Below are positions 8,079 to 17,105 of a stretch of DNA of 64,000 bases, in pieces. The position numbers and the translations under genes are program-made. The notes below the pieces were generated by a model. The model was not told where the DNA came from. It saw only the letters and a program-made list of their open reading frames with translations, and made no database searches. Numbering within the stretch: position 1 is the first letter of the stretch; every line of letters starts with the position of its first letter. This stretch comes from an uncultured Bacteroidota bacterium (lineage in GTDB: Bacteria > Bacteroidota > Bacteroidia > Flavobacteriales_F > PHOS-HE28), in the NCBI GenBank assembly GCA_902826215.1, contig CADEDY010000003.1:213299-277298 (forward strand). The letters are read 5' to 3'.

Positions 8079-8585
8079 ATGCAATTGGACCTTGTCCCGC
8101 GCATGCCGAACTTCGGCCCGATGTCCAAGTCAATGGAACTGCGCCGAACAGGTTTTTGGGCCACTGTGGTGGGCTACGGGTCGGCGATGGCGGCGCTGGT
8201 CTTCATCCTCAAATACTTCGAATACCGCTATTGGATCCGTGACCTGCGGATGGAAGTGTACATCGGCGTGGTGGCGGTGCTGTTCACGGCACTCGGGGTA
8301 TGGGTCGGGTCGAAATTGCTCGAAGACAAGAGGAGGGAGGTTGCTCCAACAGATCCCCCACTCACCTCGAACGTCGAAGCCATTCGCTCGTTGGGCATCA
8401 GCGTGCGAGAGGAGGAAGTGCTTCGGCTCATGGCCCAGGGTCTCTCCAATCAAGAGATCGCAGACAAGCTCTTCATCTCCTTGCCCACGGTGAAGTCCCA
8501 TGCTTCGAGCCTGTTCGTGAAGTTGGATGTCAGTCGACGGACCCAGGCCGTACACAAGGCCAAATCCTTGGGGATCCTTGCTTGA
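8079..8585 (+). CDS. Membrane-anchored LuxR/GerE-type transcriptional regulator
   Basis: This is a 168-residue protein. Residues 26-95 hold two transmembrane helices (GFWATVVGYGSAMAALVFIL and VYIGVVAVLFTALGVWVG). Residues 106-168 are a full GerE domain: SVREEEVLRLMAQGLSNQEI, then ADKLFISLPTVKSHASSLFV with the VKSH recognition helix. There is no receiver domain, so the signal, if any, may be sensed in the membrane. ATG 8079 or 8121 could be the start. It is divergent from the DUF4386 gene, which it may control. Confidence 0.85.
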   Translation: MQLDLVPRMPNFGPMSKSMELRRTGFWATVVGYGSAMAALVFILKYFEYRYWIRDLRMEVYIGVVAVLFTALGVWVGSKLLEDKRREVAPTDPPLTSNVEAIRSLGISVREEEVLRLMAQGLSNQEIADKLFISLPTVKSHASSLFVKLDVSRRTQAVHKAKSLGILA

Positions 8586-8694
8586 ACGAGGTGCTACTTC
8601 GGTATGGATCTCTGCTTCCAGCGCGTGATCCATACCAAAGGATGAGGGCAGAAAGGTGAACATGGCCTTGGTTCGCGGCTTCAAAACCAACCAC

Positions 8695-9231
8695 ATGAAA
8701 AAGATCATTCTTACGTACGGCATCATCGGCGGGGTCATCGTCGCTGCGATGATGTGGATGACCATCGGCTCGGGTGAACACGACTTCGAGAATGGCATCT
8801 GGATCGGGTACACCACCATGGTGATCGCCCTGTCCACGATCTTCTTCGCGGTCAAGGCGCACCGCGACAAGCACTTGGGCGGCGCGATCAAGTTCGGTAA
8901 GGCCTTTCTGATGGGCCTGTACATCACCCTTATCGCCTCCACGATGTACGTGGCCTCTTGGATGGTGCTCAGCGCCTATTCGACGCAGGACTACATGGAG
9001 GAATACTACGAGCAGGAGAAGACCAAATTGGAAAGCAGCGACCTCCCAGCGGAAGAGGTGGAGACCAAGCTTCAGGAGATGCGTGACTTCCAGGAGATGT
9101 ACAAGAACCCAGTTGTGAAGATCGGGTTCACCTATATGGAGATCCTGCCTGTCGGGCTCCTGATCAGTTTGCTGTGTGCGGTCATCCTGAAGCGGAACGG
9201 ACCAGCCGCTATGGATGTGGTCGGAAATTGA
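8695..9231 (+). CDS. DUF4199 domain-containing membrane protein
   Basis: This is a 178-residue protein starting MKKIILTYGIIGG. It has four transmembrane helices: two near the N-terminus, one at about 80-100 (GLYITLIASTMYVASWMV) and one near the C-terminus (ILPVGLLISLLCAVIL). A polar, Glu-rich helical loop lies between helices 3 and 4 (YYEQEKTKLESSDLPAEEVE). This is the standard layout of DUF4199, a Bacteroidota family of unknown role. ATG 8695 is preferred to the upstream GTG 8656 because family members begin at the first helix. It lies 109 bases after the LuxR gene. Confidence 0.85.
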   Translation: MKKIILTYGIIGGVIVAAMMWMTIGSGEHDFENGIWIGYTTMVIALSTIFFAVKAHRDKHLGGAIKFGKAFLMGLYITLIASTMYVASWMVLSAYSTQDYMEEYYEQEKTKLESSDLPAEEVETKLQEMRDFQEMYKNPVVKIGFTYMEILPVGLLISLLCAVILKRNGPAAMDVVGN

Positions 9232-9305
9232 AGGAAGACAAGGAGGATCTGCTTTCCCGGTCCACATGGTAGAATGGCACGATCCGTTCAAGAACTTTAC
9301 CGGCC

Positions 9306-10085
9306 ATGAAGAAGTTCTACGCCCTATTCAACACCATCGTTCTGGTCGCGGTGATCTTCTGGAACTACTGGAGCAACACCGGCGCCATCAATGGCCATAC
9401 CGTAGGTGAAGTGAGCGATCAGTATGCGAACCTCTTCACGCCGGCCGGTTATGCGTTCGCCATTTGGGGCGTGATCTATCTGGGGCTGCTTGTATTGGTG
9501 GTGAACCAATTGCGGCTGGCTTTCCGGGGCGGGTTGTACAGCGAGACCATCCTGCAGGTCGGTCCTTGGTTGAGCATTGCCAACGTGGGCAATGCGGTAT
9601 GGCTCTGGTTCTGGTTGAATGAGCAACCCGGGCTGAGCGTGTTGATGATGGGCGTGATCCTGTTCGCGTTGATCCAGTTGATCCTTCGCTTGAACATGGA
9701 ACGGTGGGATGCGCCCTTGTCGGTGATCGCTGCTGTCTGGTGGCCGATCTGCTTGTACAGTGGCTGGATCGCAGTGGCCACCATCGCCAATGTGTCCGCT
9801 TGGTTGGCAAGCATGCAATGGTCCGCCGTATTCACCGAAGTGCAGTGGACGGTGGTGATGATCAGTGTCGCGGGTGTGTTGAACCTGATGATGATCTTCA
9901 CCCGGAACATGCGCGAATTCGCTGCGGTGGGCGTGTGGGCCATTGCCGCGATCGCGGTGCGGCACTGGGATGTACTTCCCGCCCTGCAATGGGCGAGTGT
10001 CTTCTGGGTACTTGTGCTCGGTGCAGCGATCCTGGGCCATGCCTACAAGAACAGGGAATTCAGCCCCTTCCGTCGACGAGACTGA
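9306..10085 (+). CDS. TspO/MBR-like tryptophan-rich sensory protein
   Basis: This is a 259-residue, seven- to eight-helix membrane protein rich in Trp (WNYWSNTG, WLWFWLNEQPG, VWWPICLYSGWI). The FTPAGYAFAIWGVIYLGL segment is typical of the longer Bacteroidota proteins assigned to the TspO/MBR group, in which classical TspO binds tetrapyrroles. It starts 75 bases after the DUF4199 gene and is probably co-transcribed or expressed from its own promoter. The ligand here cannot be inferred. Confidence 0.8.
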   Translation: MKKFYALFNTIVLVAVIFWNYWSNTGAINGHTVGEVSDQYANLFTPAGYAFAIWGVIYLGLLVLVVNQLRLAFRGGLYSETILQVGPWLSIANVGNAVWLWFWLNEQPGLSVLMMGVILFALIQLILRLNMERWDAPLSVIAAVWWPICLYSGWIAVATIANVSAWLASMQWSAVFTEVQWTVVMISVAGVLNLMMIFTRNMREFAAVGVWAIAAIAVRHWDVLPALQWASVFWVLVLGAAILGHAYKNREFSPFRRRD

Positions 10086-10199
10086 CACGCCACCACGAAA
10101 TGCACGGTACCCAGCTTCGCGCTGGATCAATGAAGCTTCGCGCCGAATAGGTTGAACGTGCGAACCGAACATTGGGGGGTAGCGTTTTGCAGATCGGTT

Positions 10200-10207
10200 C
10201 TAGTTTC
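10200..10207 (+). promoter_or_regulatory. -7 promoter-like element TAGTTTCG
   Basis: TAGTTTCG matches the TAnnTTCG form of the Bacteroidota -7 element and precedes the ATG at 10229 by 21 bases, in the spacer after the TspO-like gene. Confidence 0.35.
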
Positions 10208-10228
10208 GCCCGCGATCGAATAAAGACC

Positions 10229-11860
10229 ATGACACGCGGAACACTCGTACTTTCCTTTCTGTTGATCGGCGCTGCCCTGCACGCCCAAACAACCTACACG
10301 CAGACCTTGCCCACCATGGAAGGGTCGACGATGAGCAACTGGCGGTCCTTCACGTTCCCGAACACGACACCAACGACCGGAGGCGGAGCGTTCACGTTCC
10401 AATGGCGTGCTTGTTGGCAGCAGGTCTTTGGTGGCACCAGCAAGATCTGGATCGAATTGGAAACGTCGACGGGTGTTTTCACACAGGTGTATTACGAAAC
10501 CGGCAATGGCTCTGATTGCGCCGCCTTGTCGCGCAGCTTCACCGTTACCCCTACGGTGTTGACCAATGCTTTGAATACCGGAGCTGGCGAACTACGTGGT
10601 CGGGTGAAGATCCAGGACAGCTGTTATCCCGGCGTGGGTTGTGCGTTCTACAACGACCCGCAGGTCTTGGGATTGACGTTGACCTACGATACGCACGCCG
10701 CGAATTTCGTAGCGGCCGACGCGACCATTTGTCCAGGAAGTACCGTCGAGTTCGCCGATGCAAGCCTCAATACCCCTAGCAGCTTCGAGTGGCTTTTCCC
10801 GGGAGGAACGCCGACCACAAGCACAGCCCAGAACCCTACCGTGCAGTACGTAGCTTCCGGTAGTTATGATGTGACCTTGATCGTGGAAACGGTCGACGGC
10901 ATGGACACGTTGGTGCGTTCCGGATTCGTGACGGTGTTCGATCCGCCTCTTGCCAATGCCGGTGTCGATGAGGATGTCTGTGTGGGTGAAAGCGCGCAAC
11001 TACAAGCCAGTGGTGGAACGGAGTACCTGTGGTTCCCATCGGAAGGATTGAACGACCCGAACGTGCCCGCGCCAACGGCAACTCCGAGCGAGACCACCTC
11101 CTACACGGTGCTTGTTACGAATGGCAATGGGTGCCAGGCCAGCGACAACATGGTGCTCACCGTACGGGCGTTGCCCATCGTGCAAGCTTCGGCAGGCAAC
11201 AACACCCTCTGCCTGGGCGACACGTCGAACGTGGTGGCTGTAGGCGCGCAACTCTATCAGTGGAGCCCCAACCTTTTCATCAGTGCCGTCAGTGGAGCAT
11301 CGGTAGAAGTTTGGCCAACGAGCGATTTCAGCTGGACGGTCACAGGGACCGATGCCTTCGGATGTGTGAACACGACGATGCTGGACATGAACGTGGATCC
11401 ACCCCCAGCGGCACCCACGGTCACCAACACCGGCTTAGGACTGAGTTCCTCCAGCGCGACCGCCTACCAATGGTTGTTGAACGGCGAGCCGATCCCCGAT
11501 GCCACCGAGCAAGAATGGCTCCCACAAGAGAACGGCAACTATTCCGTGCGGATCACCGATGCGAACGGATGCAGCGCCATCGGCCTTCCCGTCTACTTCG
11601 GGTCGGTGGGTCTGGACCCCGTGCAGGATTCACCCATTCGGATCTATCCACAACCGGTGCTGGATCGGTTGGTCGTGGAAGGGTTGACGATCAATACGCC
11701 GGGCAACATCATCGATGCGCAAGGAGCGGTCGTTTGGAAGGGTACCATTCCCGCAGGCCCTCGCAGTGTGATCGATCTGTCGGCCTTGTCCACCGGCGTG
11801 TACGTTCTGGAGTTGGATGGAACGGCATCGGAGCAACGCTTAACGGTCGTCAAGCAATAG
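10229..11860 (+). CDS. Secreted PKD-domain protein with T9SS sorting domain
   Basis: This is a 543-residue protein with a signal peptide (LVLSFLLIGAALHAQ). An N-terminal beta-rich domain (about 20-165) is followed by a PKD-like domain (CPGSTVEFADASLNTPSSFE, ending GSYDVTLIVETVDG), two further Ig-like segments with conserved Cys (DVCVGESAQLQASGG, NTLCLGDTSNVVAVG) and a sorting domain (IYPQPVLDRLVVEG ending LTVVKQ). It is probably an adhesin-like or structural surface protein. ATG 10229 is chosen for the signal peptide. Confidence 0.85.
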   Translation: MTRGTLVLSFLLIGAALHAQTTYTQTLPTMEGSTMSNWRSFTFPNTTPTTGGGAFTFQWRACWQQVFGGTSKIWIELETSTGVFTQVYYETGNGSDCAALSRSFTVTPTVLTNALNTGAGELRGRVKIQDSCYPGVGCAFYNDPQVLGLTLTYDTHAANFVAADATICPGSTVEFADASLNTPSSFEWLFPGGTPTTSTAQNPTVQYVASGSYDVTLIVETVDGMDTLVRSGFVTVFDPPLANAGVDEDVCVGESAQLQASGGTEYLWFPSEGLNDPNVPAPTATPSETTSYTVLVTNGNGCQASDNMVLTVRALPIVQASAGNNTLCLGDTSNVVAVGAQLYQWSPNLFISAVSGASVEVWPTSDFSWTVTGTDAFGCVNTTMLDMNVDPPPAAPTVTNTGLGLSSSSATAYQWLLNGEPIPDATEQEWLPQENGNYSVRITDANGCSAIGLPVYFGSVGLDPVQDSPIRIYPQPVLDRLVVEGLTINTPGNIIDAQGAVVWKGTIPAGPRSVIDLSALSTGVYVLELDGTASEQRLTVVKQ

Positions 11861-11879
11861 GCCGTGGCGGGCAAAGCGT

Positions 11880-12287
11880 TTACGCGCTTCGTCGCGGACC
11901 CAGCAGGTCCCATTTGTTCCCTGCGATATCCCGAAAGACCACGACACGCCCGTAGGGTTCATCCCGCGGAGTGGTCAGGAAGGTCACACCAGCGCGCTGC
12001 ATGCGTTCATAGCTGACGCTGAAGTCATCTACTCGGAGGAAGAAGCCTAGTCGTCCAGTGTTCTGGTCGCCCACTGCTGCAACCTGTTCAGCACCATCCG
12101 CCCGGGCGAGCAGCAGGCCGGTGGTGGCATTCGGTGGGCGCACCACGACCCAACGCTTCGCTCGACCGTCGTTGGTGCTTGCTGGCGAATCTTCCACCAG
12201 CTTGAAGCCCAGAACGTCCACGAAGAAGGCGATGGCCGGATCATATTCCGCGACGATCAAAGTGACGAGTTCGATGTGCGTGGGCAT
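11880..12287 (-). CDS. VOC (glyoxalase/bleomycin-resistance) family protein
   Basis: This is a 135-residue protein with the two beta-alpha-beta-beta-beta modules of the vicinal oxygen chelate fold: MPTHIELVTLIVAEYDPAIA and FFVDVLGFKLVEDSPAS in the first half, and GFFLRVDDFSVSYERMQRAG with YGRVVVFRDIAGNKWDLLGP in the second. Metal-ligand residues cannot be assigned with certainty. The start ATG (12287-12285) overlaps the stop of the GNAT gene in a TGATG junction, so the two are translationally coupled. Confidence 0.85.
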   Translation of the reverse strand: MPTHIELVTLIVAEYDPAIAFFVDVLGFKLVEDSPASTNDGRAKRWVVVRPPNATTGLLLARADGAEQVAAVGDQNTGRLGFFLRVDDFSVSYERMQRAGVTFLTTPRDEPYGRVVVFRDIAGNKWDLLGPRRSA

Positions 12288-12766
12288 CAGATACGAATGT
12301 GTTTCTCGAAACACAAGCTGGTCTCCACGCCGATGTATGGCCCGTAGTTCGGGGTGATACGGTAGCCGCACTTGGTATAGAGCGCGATCGCTTCCGGTTG
12401 CTTGACCCCTGTCTCCAACACGCACCGCGTGTGGCCCAGTTCATGGGCCCAACGTTCCAGCTCGTGCAGGATGAGCGAGGCGATCCCTTGCTTCCGCTGA
12501 ACGGGTGGAACGTACATCCGTTTGATCTCCACCGCATCGTCCTTGAACGCTTTGAACGCGCCGCAACCGACTGCGACGCCAGCACACATCACGACCACCA
12601 CGTGCTTGATCCGATCGCTGGTGTTGAACTGGGCATAGAAGGCATGATCATCGCCATCGCGGATCGCAAGGTCGGTATCGAGTTCCGCGACCAACGAGCG
12701 GAACGAAGGGTCGTTGGAGCCTGTTCGGATCACCGTGAATTTCTCCGGTCGTGTGGATGCGAGCAT
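12287..12766 (-). CDS. GNAT family N-acetyltransferase
   Basis: This is a 159-residue protein with the GNAT acetyl-CoA motif A (VEIKRMYVPPVQRKQGIASL, where RKQGIA forms the pyrophosphate loop) and motif B (ALYTKCGYR). The acceptor substrate is unknown. ATG 12766 is selected because a TACATTCG -7-like element lies 5 bases before it, implying an almost leaderless transcript; the frame is open to 12811. It is followed by the coupled VOC gene. Confidence 0.85.
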   Translation of the reverse strand: MLASTRPEKFTVIRTGSNDPSFRSLVAELDTDLAIRDGDDHAFYAQFNTSDRIKHVVVVMCAGVAVGCGAFKAFKDDAVEIKRMYVPPVQRKQGIASLILHELERWAHELGHTRCVLETGVKQPEAIALYTKCGYRITPNYGPYIGVETSLCFEKHIRI

Positions 12767-12771
12767 GGTCG

Positions 12772-12779
12772 CGAATGTA
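12772..12779 (-). promoter_or_regulatory. -7 promoter-like element TACATTCG
   Basis: On the minus strand TACATTCG fits TAnnTTCG and ends five bases before the GNAT start at 12766. It supports that start over the longer frame beginning at 12811. Confidence 0.4.
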
Positions 12780-13043
12780 CCCGAGGAAAGTAGTAAGCCA
12801 ACCGCGTTCATGGAACGGTTGATGAAGCGCTCTGAGCCCGTTCCAACGGCACTGGGACAAGCCCCTCACAAGCGCCAATGGGCAATGCGCTGCACACTTG
12901 ATGTGGCGATCATGGGGCAATTCGGTTCGTTCGGGTCAGTCGGACGCATGTTCGGAATGCTCACACTCTCAGGCGGTAGCGCGATCCTTGGGTCATTTGG
13001 TGCGGCGTGTGCCATGGTCTTGGTACACTCAATCAGACCTCAA

Positions 13044-13526
13044 ATGATCACACGGGTAAAAAGGAAGCTGCGCCGCATGCGTCAGTTGTTGGTGAACAGC
13101 CGCTACGCGCTGGAGCAGACCAGTCGTAAAGCTCCCAGTGCATGGTTAGGCGACCTGCTCTTCATGCTCTCGTGCCGGAGGATCATCATGCTCAACGAAT
13201 TGGACCGCGAACTGGGCCAATTCCATGTGCCTGCCAAGCCGGATGCGGAAGCAGTCGGTCGCTTCAAGGACTTTCCACCTTCGTTGATCGGTTCGCTCCG
13301 GTATGTGGATACGTTCGTTGAAGAGGAATCCATGCTGATGCGCGAATTGGAAACATTGAATCTGGAGCCAGGCTTGCATGGGCACACACGCAATGCCATT
13401 AGCTCGCTGATCCTGGAAGTCAAAGCCAGTCTGAAGGATATTGGCTTCATGCGCCAGAATCATCCTGGGCTCTCCTATTTGAAGGATCTGGAAAGCAGTC
13501 ATCTGCCGGTCAGTGCTCGACGTTGA
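13044..13526 (+). CDS. Hypothetical helical protein
   Basis: From ATG 13044 this frame gives 160 residues, basic at the N-terminus (ITRVKRKLRRMRQLL) and helical throughout. It includes LLFMLSCRRIIMLNELDREL, which could be a membrane-associated helix, and no known motif. The frame is open back to 12714, but there it overlaps the GNAT gene on the other strand, so a start after 12812 is required; ATG 12948 is another option. No family is recognised and the start is uncertain. Confidence 0.5.
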   Translation: MITRVKRKLRRMRQLLVNSRYALEQTSRKAPSAWLGDLLFMLSCRRIIMLNELDRELGQFHVPAKPDAEAVGRFKDFPPSLIGSLRYVDTFVEEESMLMRELETLNLEPGLHGHTRNAISSLILEVKASLKDIGFMRQNHPGLSYLKDLESSHLPVSARR

Positions 13527-13572
13527 TCGATGTTCGCTGAACCGGTGTTCGGTCGCATTGTATCCGGATCGA

Positions 13573-13597
13573 GGTCTTGGTCCTTTACGTCAAGACC
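13573..13597. other. Inverted repeat, 7-bp arms
   Basis: GGTCTTG (13573-13579) and CAAGACC (13591-13597) are perfect inverted arms around an 11-base loop in the 124-bp spacer before the HEVGH membrane protein. No T-run follows, so it may be a protein-binding site or a weak hairpin. Confidence 0.3.
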
Positions 13598-13650
13598 ATT
13601 GGGCGCCGGATCGGATCTTCCCGCATCCTTGAGGATGGATACATTCGTCC

Positions 13651-14463
13651 ATGCTTGGGCCTGCGCGAACCGCACTGAATAGGCTGGTCATCAACTCGAC
13701 CGTTTGCTATGTGCTCGCTTTCCTGATCACCACTGTTCTGCACGAAGTTGGACATGCGCTGGTGGGAGCATGGCTCGGCAGTCATCCTGTACTGCATCAC
13801 AATTATGTCGCGCACTTGGATCGGGATGCATTGCCGGTGATGCATCAAGTGTGGATCGCTTTGGCGGGACCATTGGTCAGCCTGCTGCAAGGGTCTTTGT
13901 TGCTGCCGGTGGTCATGCGTCGCAAGGGTGGTGGCCTGTTGCACTTGGTTCTACTCTGGAGCATGTTACTGGGCTTCGGCAACTTCTTCGGCTACCTCAT
14001 GACGGGGCCGATCTTCAGCGCGGGCGACATCGGAAAGGTGCTTTTGTTGCTCGATGTACCCAAGCTCGTTCAGGTCGGTATCGCCCTTATCGGTGCAGCT
14101 GCGCTCTGCATCATCGCCTATCGCGTCAGCCGACCATTCCTTCAGTTCGCACCGGAGCAGTCGATGTTGGAAGCAGCCGCTTCGCGACTCTCCTTCAACA
14201 AACGCATCATCATCCTGCCGTGGCTCATCGGTTCGGCGGTGGTGACACTCCTATATCTCCCAGTGGTAGCCATTGTGAGCATCATCTACCCGTTCAGCAG
14301 TGGAATGGTCTTCATCTATCCGTGGAAGAATGCCAAGCGTGTCACCGATGCTCAAGCCCATGGGACTGATACGCTGACCGGTATGGTGTGGCCCTTGTAT
14401 GTTGCATTGGTCGTGGCCATGCTAGTATTCAGGTTGGTGCTCGCTCCGGGCATTCCCTTCTGA
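13651..14463 (+). CDS. Membrane protein with HEVGH zinc-protease-like motif (M50-like)
   Basis: This is a 270-residue protein with six or so transmembrane helices. The first helix contains LHEVGHALVG, the HExxH zinc-binding signature placed inside a membrane segment as in M50/S2P-type intramembrane proteases and related membrane hydrolases. WIALAGPLVSLLQG (about residues 68-81) resembles the conserved AGP segment of that group. A clear second metal-ligand motif (NxxPxxxLDG) is absent, so it may be an inactive or divergent member. It has no obvious operon partners. Confidence 0.75.
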   Translation: MLGPARTALNRLVINSTVCYVLAFLITTVLHEVGHALVGAWLGSHPVLHHNYVAHLDRDALPVMHQVWIALAGPLVSLLQGSLLLPVVMRRKGGGLLHLVLLWSMLLGFGNFFGYLMTGPIFSAGDIGKVLLLLDVPKLVQVGIALIGAAALCIIAYRVSRPFLQFAPEQSMLEAAASRLSFNKRIIILPWLIGSAVVTLLYLPVVAIVSIIYPFSSGMVFIYPWKNAKRVTDAQAHGTDTLTGMVWPLYVALVVAMLVFRLVLAPGIPF

Positions 14464-14579
14464 ACAGCAAGCTGCGGGGCCCTGCATCCTTTGACCATTC
14501 CGTGCATTTGCAACTCTTCCCTTGTAAGTTCGCGTTGCGCATCGCTTGCGAGCGCCCAGCACGTATCAATTCCAATTGC

Positions 14580-15605
14580 ATGAACCCGAAGGTCGACTGG
14601 TATTTCAACAAGGCCACCAAGTGGCAGGAAGAGCAGATCGAACTGCGCACGATCGTACTCGACTGCGGACTCAGCGAAGAATTGAAGTGGGGGCACCCGT
14701 GCTACACGTTGAAAGGGACGAATGTCGTATTGATCCACGCCTTCAAGGACTATTGTGCCTTGCTGTTCATGAAAGGTGCCTTGCTGAAGGACGACCACAG
14801 GATCCTGGTGCAACAAACGAAGAACGTGCAGGCAGCGCGGCAGATCCGTTTCACCGGTTTGCGCGAAGTGATGAAGCAAGAGCGCACGATCAAGGCGTAC
14901 GTCCTTGAGGCCATCGAAGTGGAAAAGGCGGGCCTGAAAGTGGAATTGAAGAAGACGACGGAGTTCGAGATGCCCGAGGAATTCGAGCGTGCGTTGAAGA
15001 AGAACGCCCCACTGAAGAAGGCCTTCTACGCGTTGACTCCGGGACGACAGCGTGGCTATCTACTGCACTTCTCATCAGCAAAGCAGTCGAAGACAAGGGA
15101 GGATCGGGTCGAGAAATGTGCGGAGCGGATACTCGCCGGTAAAGGCTTGGACGATGTGTACAAGGCTTCTAGCGCAGTGAAGGTCGCACGAGCATCCTCG
15201 GACAAAGTGAAGCTCCTATCCGGCGGCAACCCGCAGATCCCGAAGGGTGATGGGGATGCGGTGGTGCAAGCGTACATCGCGGCCATGCCGGGGTGGAAGC
15301 AGGATGTCGGACGTCGCTTGGATGCCTTGATCACACGCGCAGTCCCCGGGGTTCATAAGGCCGTGAAGTGGAACACGCCCATGTACGGATCCGAAGGTGA
15401 AGGCTGGTTCCTTGGATTTCATTGCATCACGAAGTACATCAAGCTGGCGTTCTATCGTGGCAGTTCCTTGCGACCGATGCCACCGGAAATTTCGAAACTG
15501 AAGGACGTGCGGTACCTGCATATCCACGAAGGCGATAAGATCGATGAGAAGCTGTTGAGCAATTGGGTGAAGCAAGCGGCTGAACTGCCGGGTCATCGGT
15601 TGTAG
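14580..15605 (+). CDS. YdeI-type protein fused to a second DUF1801 domain
   Basis: This is a 341-residue cytoplasmic protein. Residues 1-110 are a DUF1801 domain (ELKWGHPCYTLKGTNVVLIH, FMKGALLKDD), residues 120-200 look like the OmdA/YdeI C-terminal helical region (ALTPGRQRGYLLHFSSAKQS), and residues 225-340 form a second DUF1801 domain (VHKAVKWNTPMYG, WFLGFHCITKYIKLAFYRG). DUF1801 proteins share a fold with SCP2/frataxin-like proteins and their role is unknown. ATG 14580 is chosen because homology begins immediately. It starts 117 bases after the upstream gene. Confidence 0.8.
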   Translation: MNPKVDWYFNKATKWQEEQIELRTIVLDCGLSEELKWGHPCYTLKGTNVVLIHAFKDYCALLFMKGALLKDDHRILVQQTKNVQAARQIRFTGLREVMKQERTIKAYVLEAIEVEKAGLKVELKKTTEFEMPEEFERALKKNAPLKKAFYALTPGRQRGYLLHFSSAKQSKTREDRVEKCAERILAGKGLDDVYKASSAVKVARASSDKVKLLSGGNPQIPKGDGDAVVQAYIAAMPGWKQDVGRRLDALITRAVPGVHKAVKWNTPMYGSEGEGWFLGFHCITKYIKLAFYRGSSLRPMPPEISKLKDVRYLHIHEGDKIDEKLLSNWVKQAAELPGHRL

Positions 15606-15641
15606 GCTTGACACAGCGAACGGATGCGGACCTTTGCACAC

Positions 15642-16631
15642 ATGCGAAAGGTCCTCATCCTCGGCGGTACCCGGTTCATCGGACGCGTTCTGGTGGATCG
15701 CCTGCAGGGTATGGATGACTTCGAGCTCACCCTGTTCAATCGGGGGCAAACGGGTGGGGACCTCTTTCCCGGGATCGGACGCATCGTTGGAGATCGGAGC
15801 ACCAAGGACATCGACCAAATAGCATCCACGAATTGGGATGTGGTGGTCGACCTGTCCTGCTATTTCCCGGGCGACCTGGAACGGGTGTTGAGCAACTTGT
15901 CGGGAACGCCGGAGAAGTACGTGCTCATCAGCACATGCTCGGTGTATGACGCCAGTGAAACCACCGTGCTCCGCGACGAAGAGGCGACCATCGTCGGTTG
16001 CACACGTCAGCAGTACGCGGATCCGTCGCCAGCATCCTACGGCAACCGGAAGGCGGAATGCGAGCGCGTCCTGCAACGATCGGGTCTGGACCACGTGATC
16101 TTTCGGCCTGCCATGGTCTACGGCCCCTATGATCCGACGGACCGACTGTACTACTGGTTGCATCAAGTGAAGTTCAAGGAGGAGTTGCTGATACCCGACC
16201 AAGGCGAGCGGAGGTTCTCCATGACCTACGTGCATGATCTAGTGGATGCCATCGTGAGGTCCATGCAGGAACCGCTGCGGTCATCGGTGTACAACGTGAT
16301 CACGATCCCCGAGGTGTCGATCGGTGCGATCGTGCGGGAGACGTGTACGTTGCTCGGTCGCTCCGTTCCCGCATTCAACGCTTCCCCGGAATTCCTCAAG
16401 CAGAACCAAGTGGGTCCATGGGTGGACATGCCTCTGTGGCTGGATGGGGACCACTTCACCTACAGTAACCTCCGCTTGAAGCGTGATCTCGTTTGGGAGC
16501 CGAGTGATCTGAAGAAGAGCTTGGAACGAACGTTGGCGTACTACGATGAACGCGGTTGGCAGCAGCCGACATACGGCATGCAAGAAGAGCGTCGCATTGA
16601 ACTCTTGGAGAAGTGCAAGTTGGTAGGGTAG
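15642..16631 (+). CDS. NAD-dependent epimerase/dehydratase (SDR family)
   Basis: This is a 329-residue protein with the N-terminal Rossmann motif LILGGTRFIGR (NAD(P)-binding GxxxxIG form), an active-site Tyr-Lys pair in YGNRK (about residue 140) and FRPAMVYGPYD. It belongs to the atypical SDR epimerases acting on nucleotide sugars or similar substrates; the substrate is unknown. ATG 15642 (MRKVLIL) is preferred to 15624. It stands 37 bases after the DUF1801 gene. Confidence 0.85.
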   Translation: MRKVLILGGTRFIGRVLVDRLQGMDDFELTLFNRGQTGGDLFPGIGRIVGDRSTKDIDQIASTNWDVVVDLSCYFPGDLERVLSNLSGTPEKYVLISTCSVYDASETTVLRDEEATIVGCTRQQYADPSPASYGNRKAECERVLQRSGLDHVIFRPAMVYGPYDPTDRLYYWLHQVKFKEELLIPDQGERRFSMTYVHDLVDAIVRSMQEPLRSSVYNVITIPEVSIGAIVRETCTLLGRSVPAFNASPEFLKQNQVGPWVDMPLWLDGDHFTYSNLRLKRDLVWEPSDLKKSLERTLAYYDERGWQQPTYGMQEERRIELLEKCKLVG

Positions 16632-16683
16632 GCCGTTTCCGCATGATGTCGTGCGTCGTATTCTTGTCCTTCCACTTTATCCC

Positions 16684-17022
16684 ATGATCAACTACAACGA
16701 CCGTCGGTTCCGTCCTGTGCAGAATTCGGCCAATGGGGAAACCTCGGATGAAACGGTATTCCACTACAAGCAGGAGGGCAACGTGCTCACCTCCACCTAT
16801 GCAGGAGGGCGCATACGTCAAGGCCATCTGATCGGCCTGGTGGATGAGAGGGGGTGCATCGACATGCGCTACCACCAATTGAACGATCATGGGGAGTTGA
16901 TGACCGGCACCTGCCGTTCCATTCCGGAAATGATGTCGAATGGGAAGGTCCGTTTGCACGAGACCTGGCAATGGACCAGTGGTGATGGGTCATCAGGTAG
17001 TTCCGTGTTGGAGGAGATCTGA
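16684..17022 (+). CDS. Small conserved protein often annotated 'n-acetylglutamate synthase'
   Basis: This is a 112-residue protein starting MINYNDRRFRPVQNSANGET. It contains YKQEGNVLTSTYAGG, GHLIGLVDERG and HETWQWTSGD, the repeated beta-strand pattern of a small Bacteroidota family that databases label n-acetylglutamate synthase without biochemical support. No GNAT motif is present. ATG 16684 is chosen because the family starts there. Its function should be regarded as unknown. Confidence 0.75.
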   Translation: MINYNDRRFRPVQNSANGETSDETVFHYKQEGNVLTSTYAGGRIRQGHLIGLVDERGCIDMRYHQLNDHGELMTGTCRSIPEMMSNGKVRLHETWQWTSGDGSSGSSVLEEI

Positions 17023-17105
17023 GCAAACATGTTTGATACGGACTTCGGATCATACGGGCACAGTTCGTTGACGAGCTCGAGTTTCCGACCTCGAACGCTG
17101 TTGTC

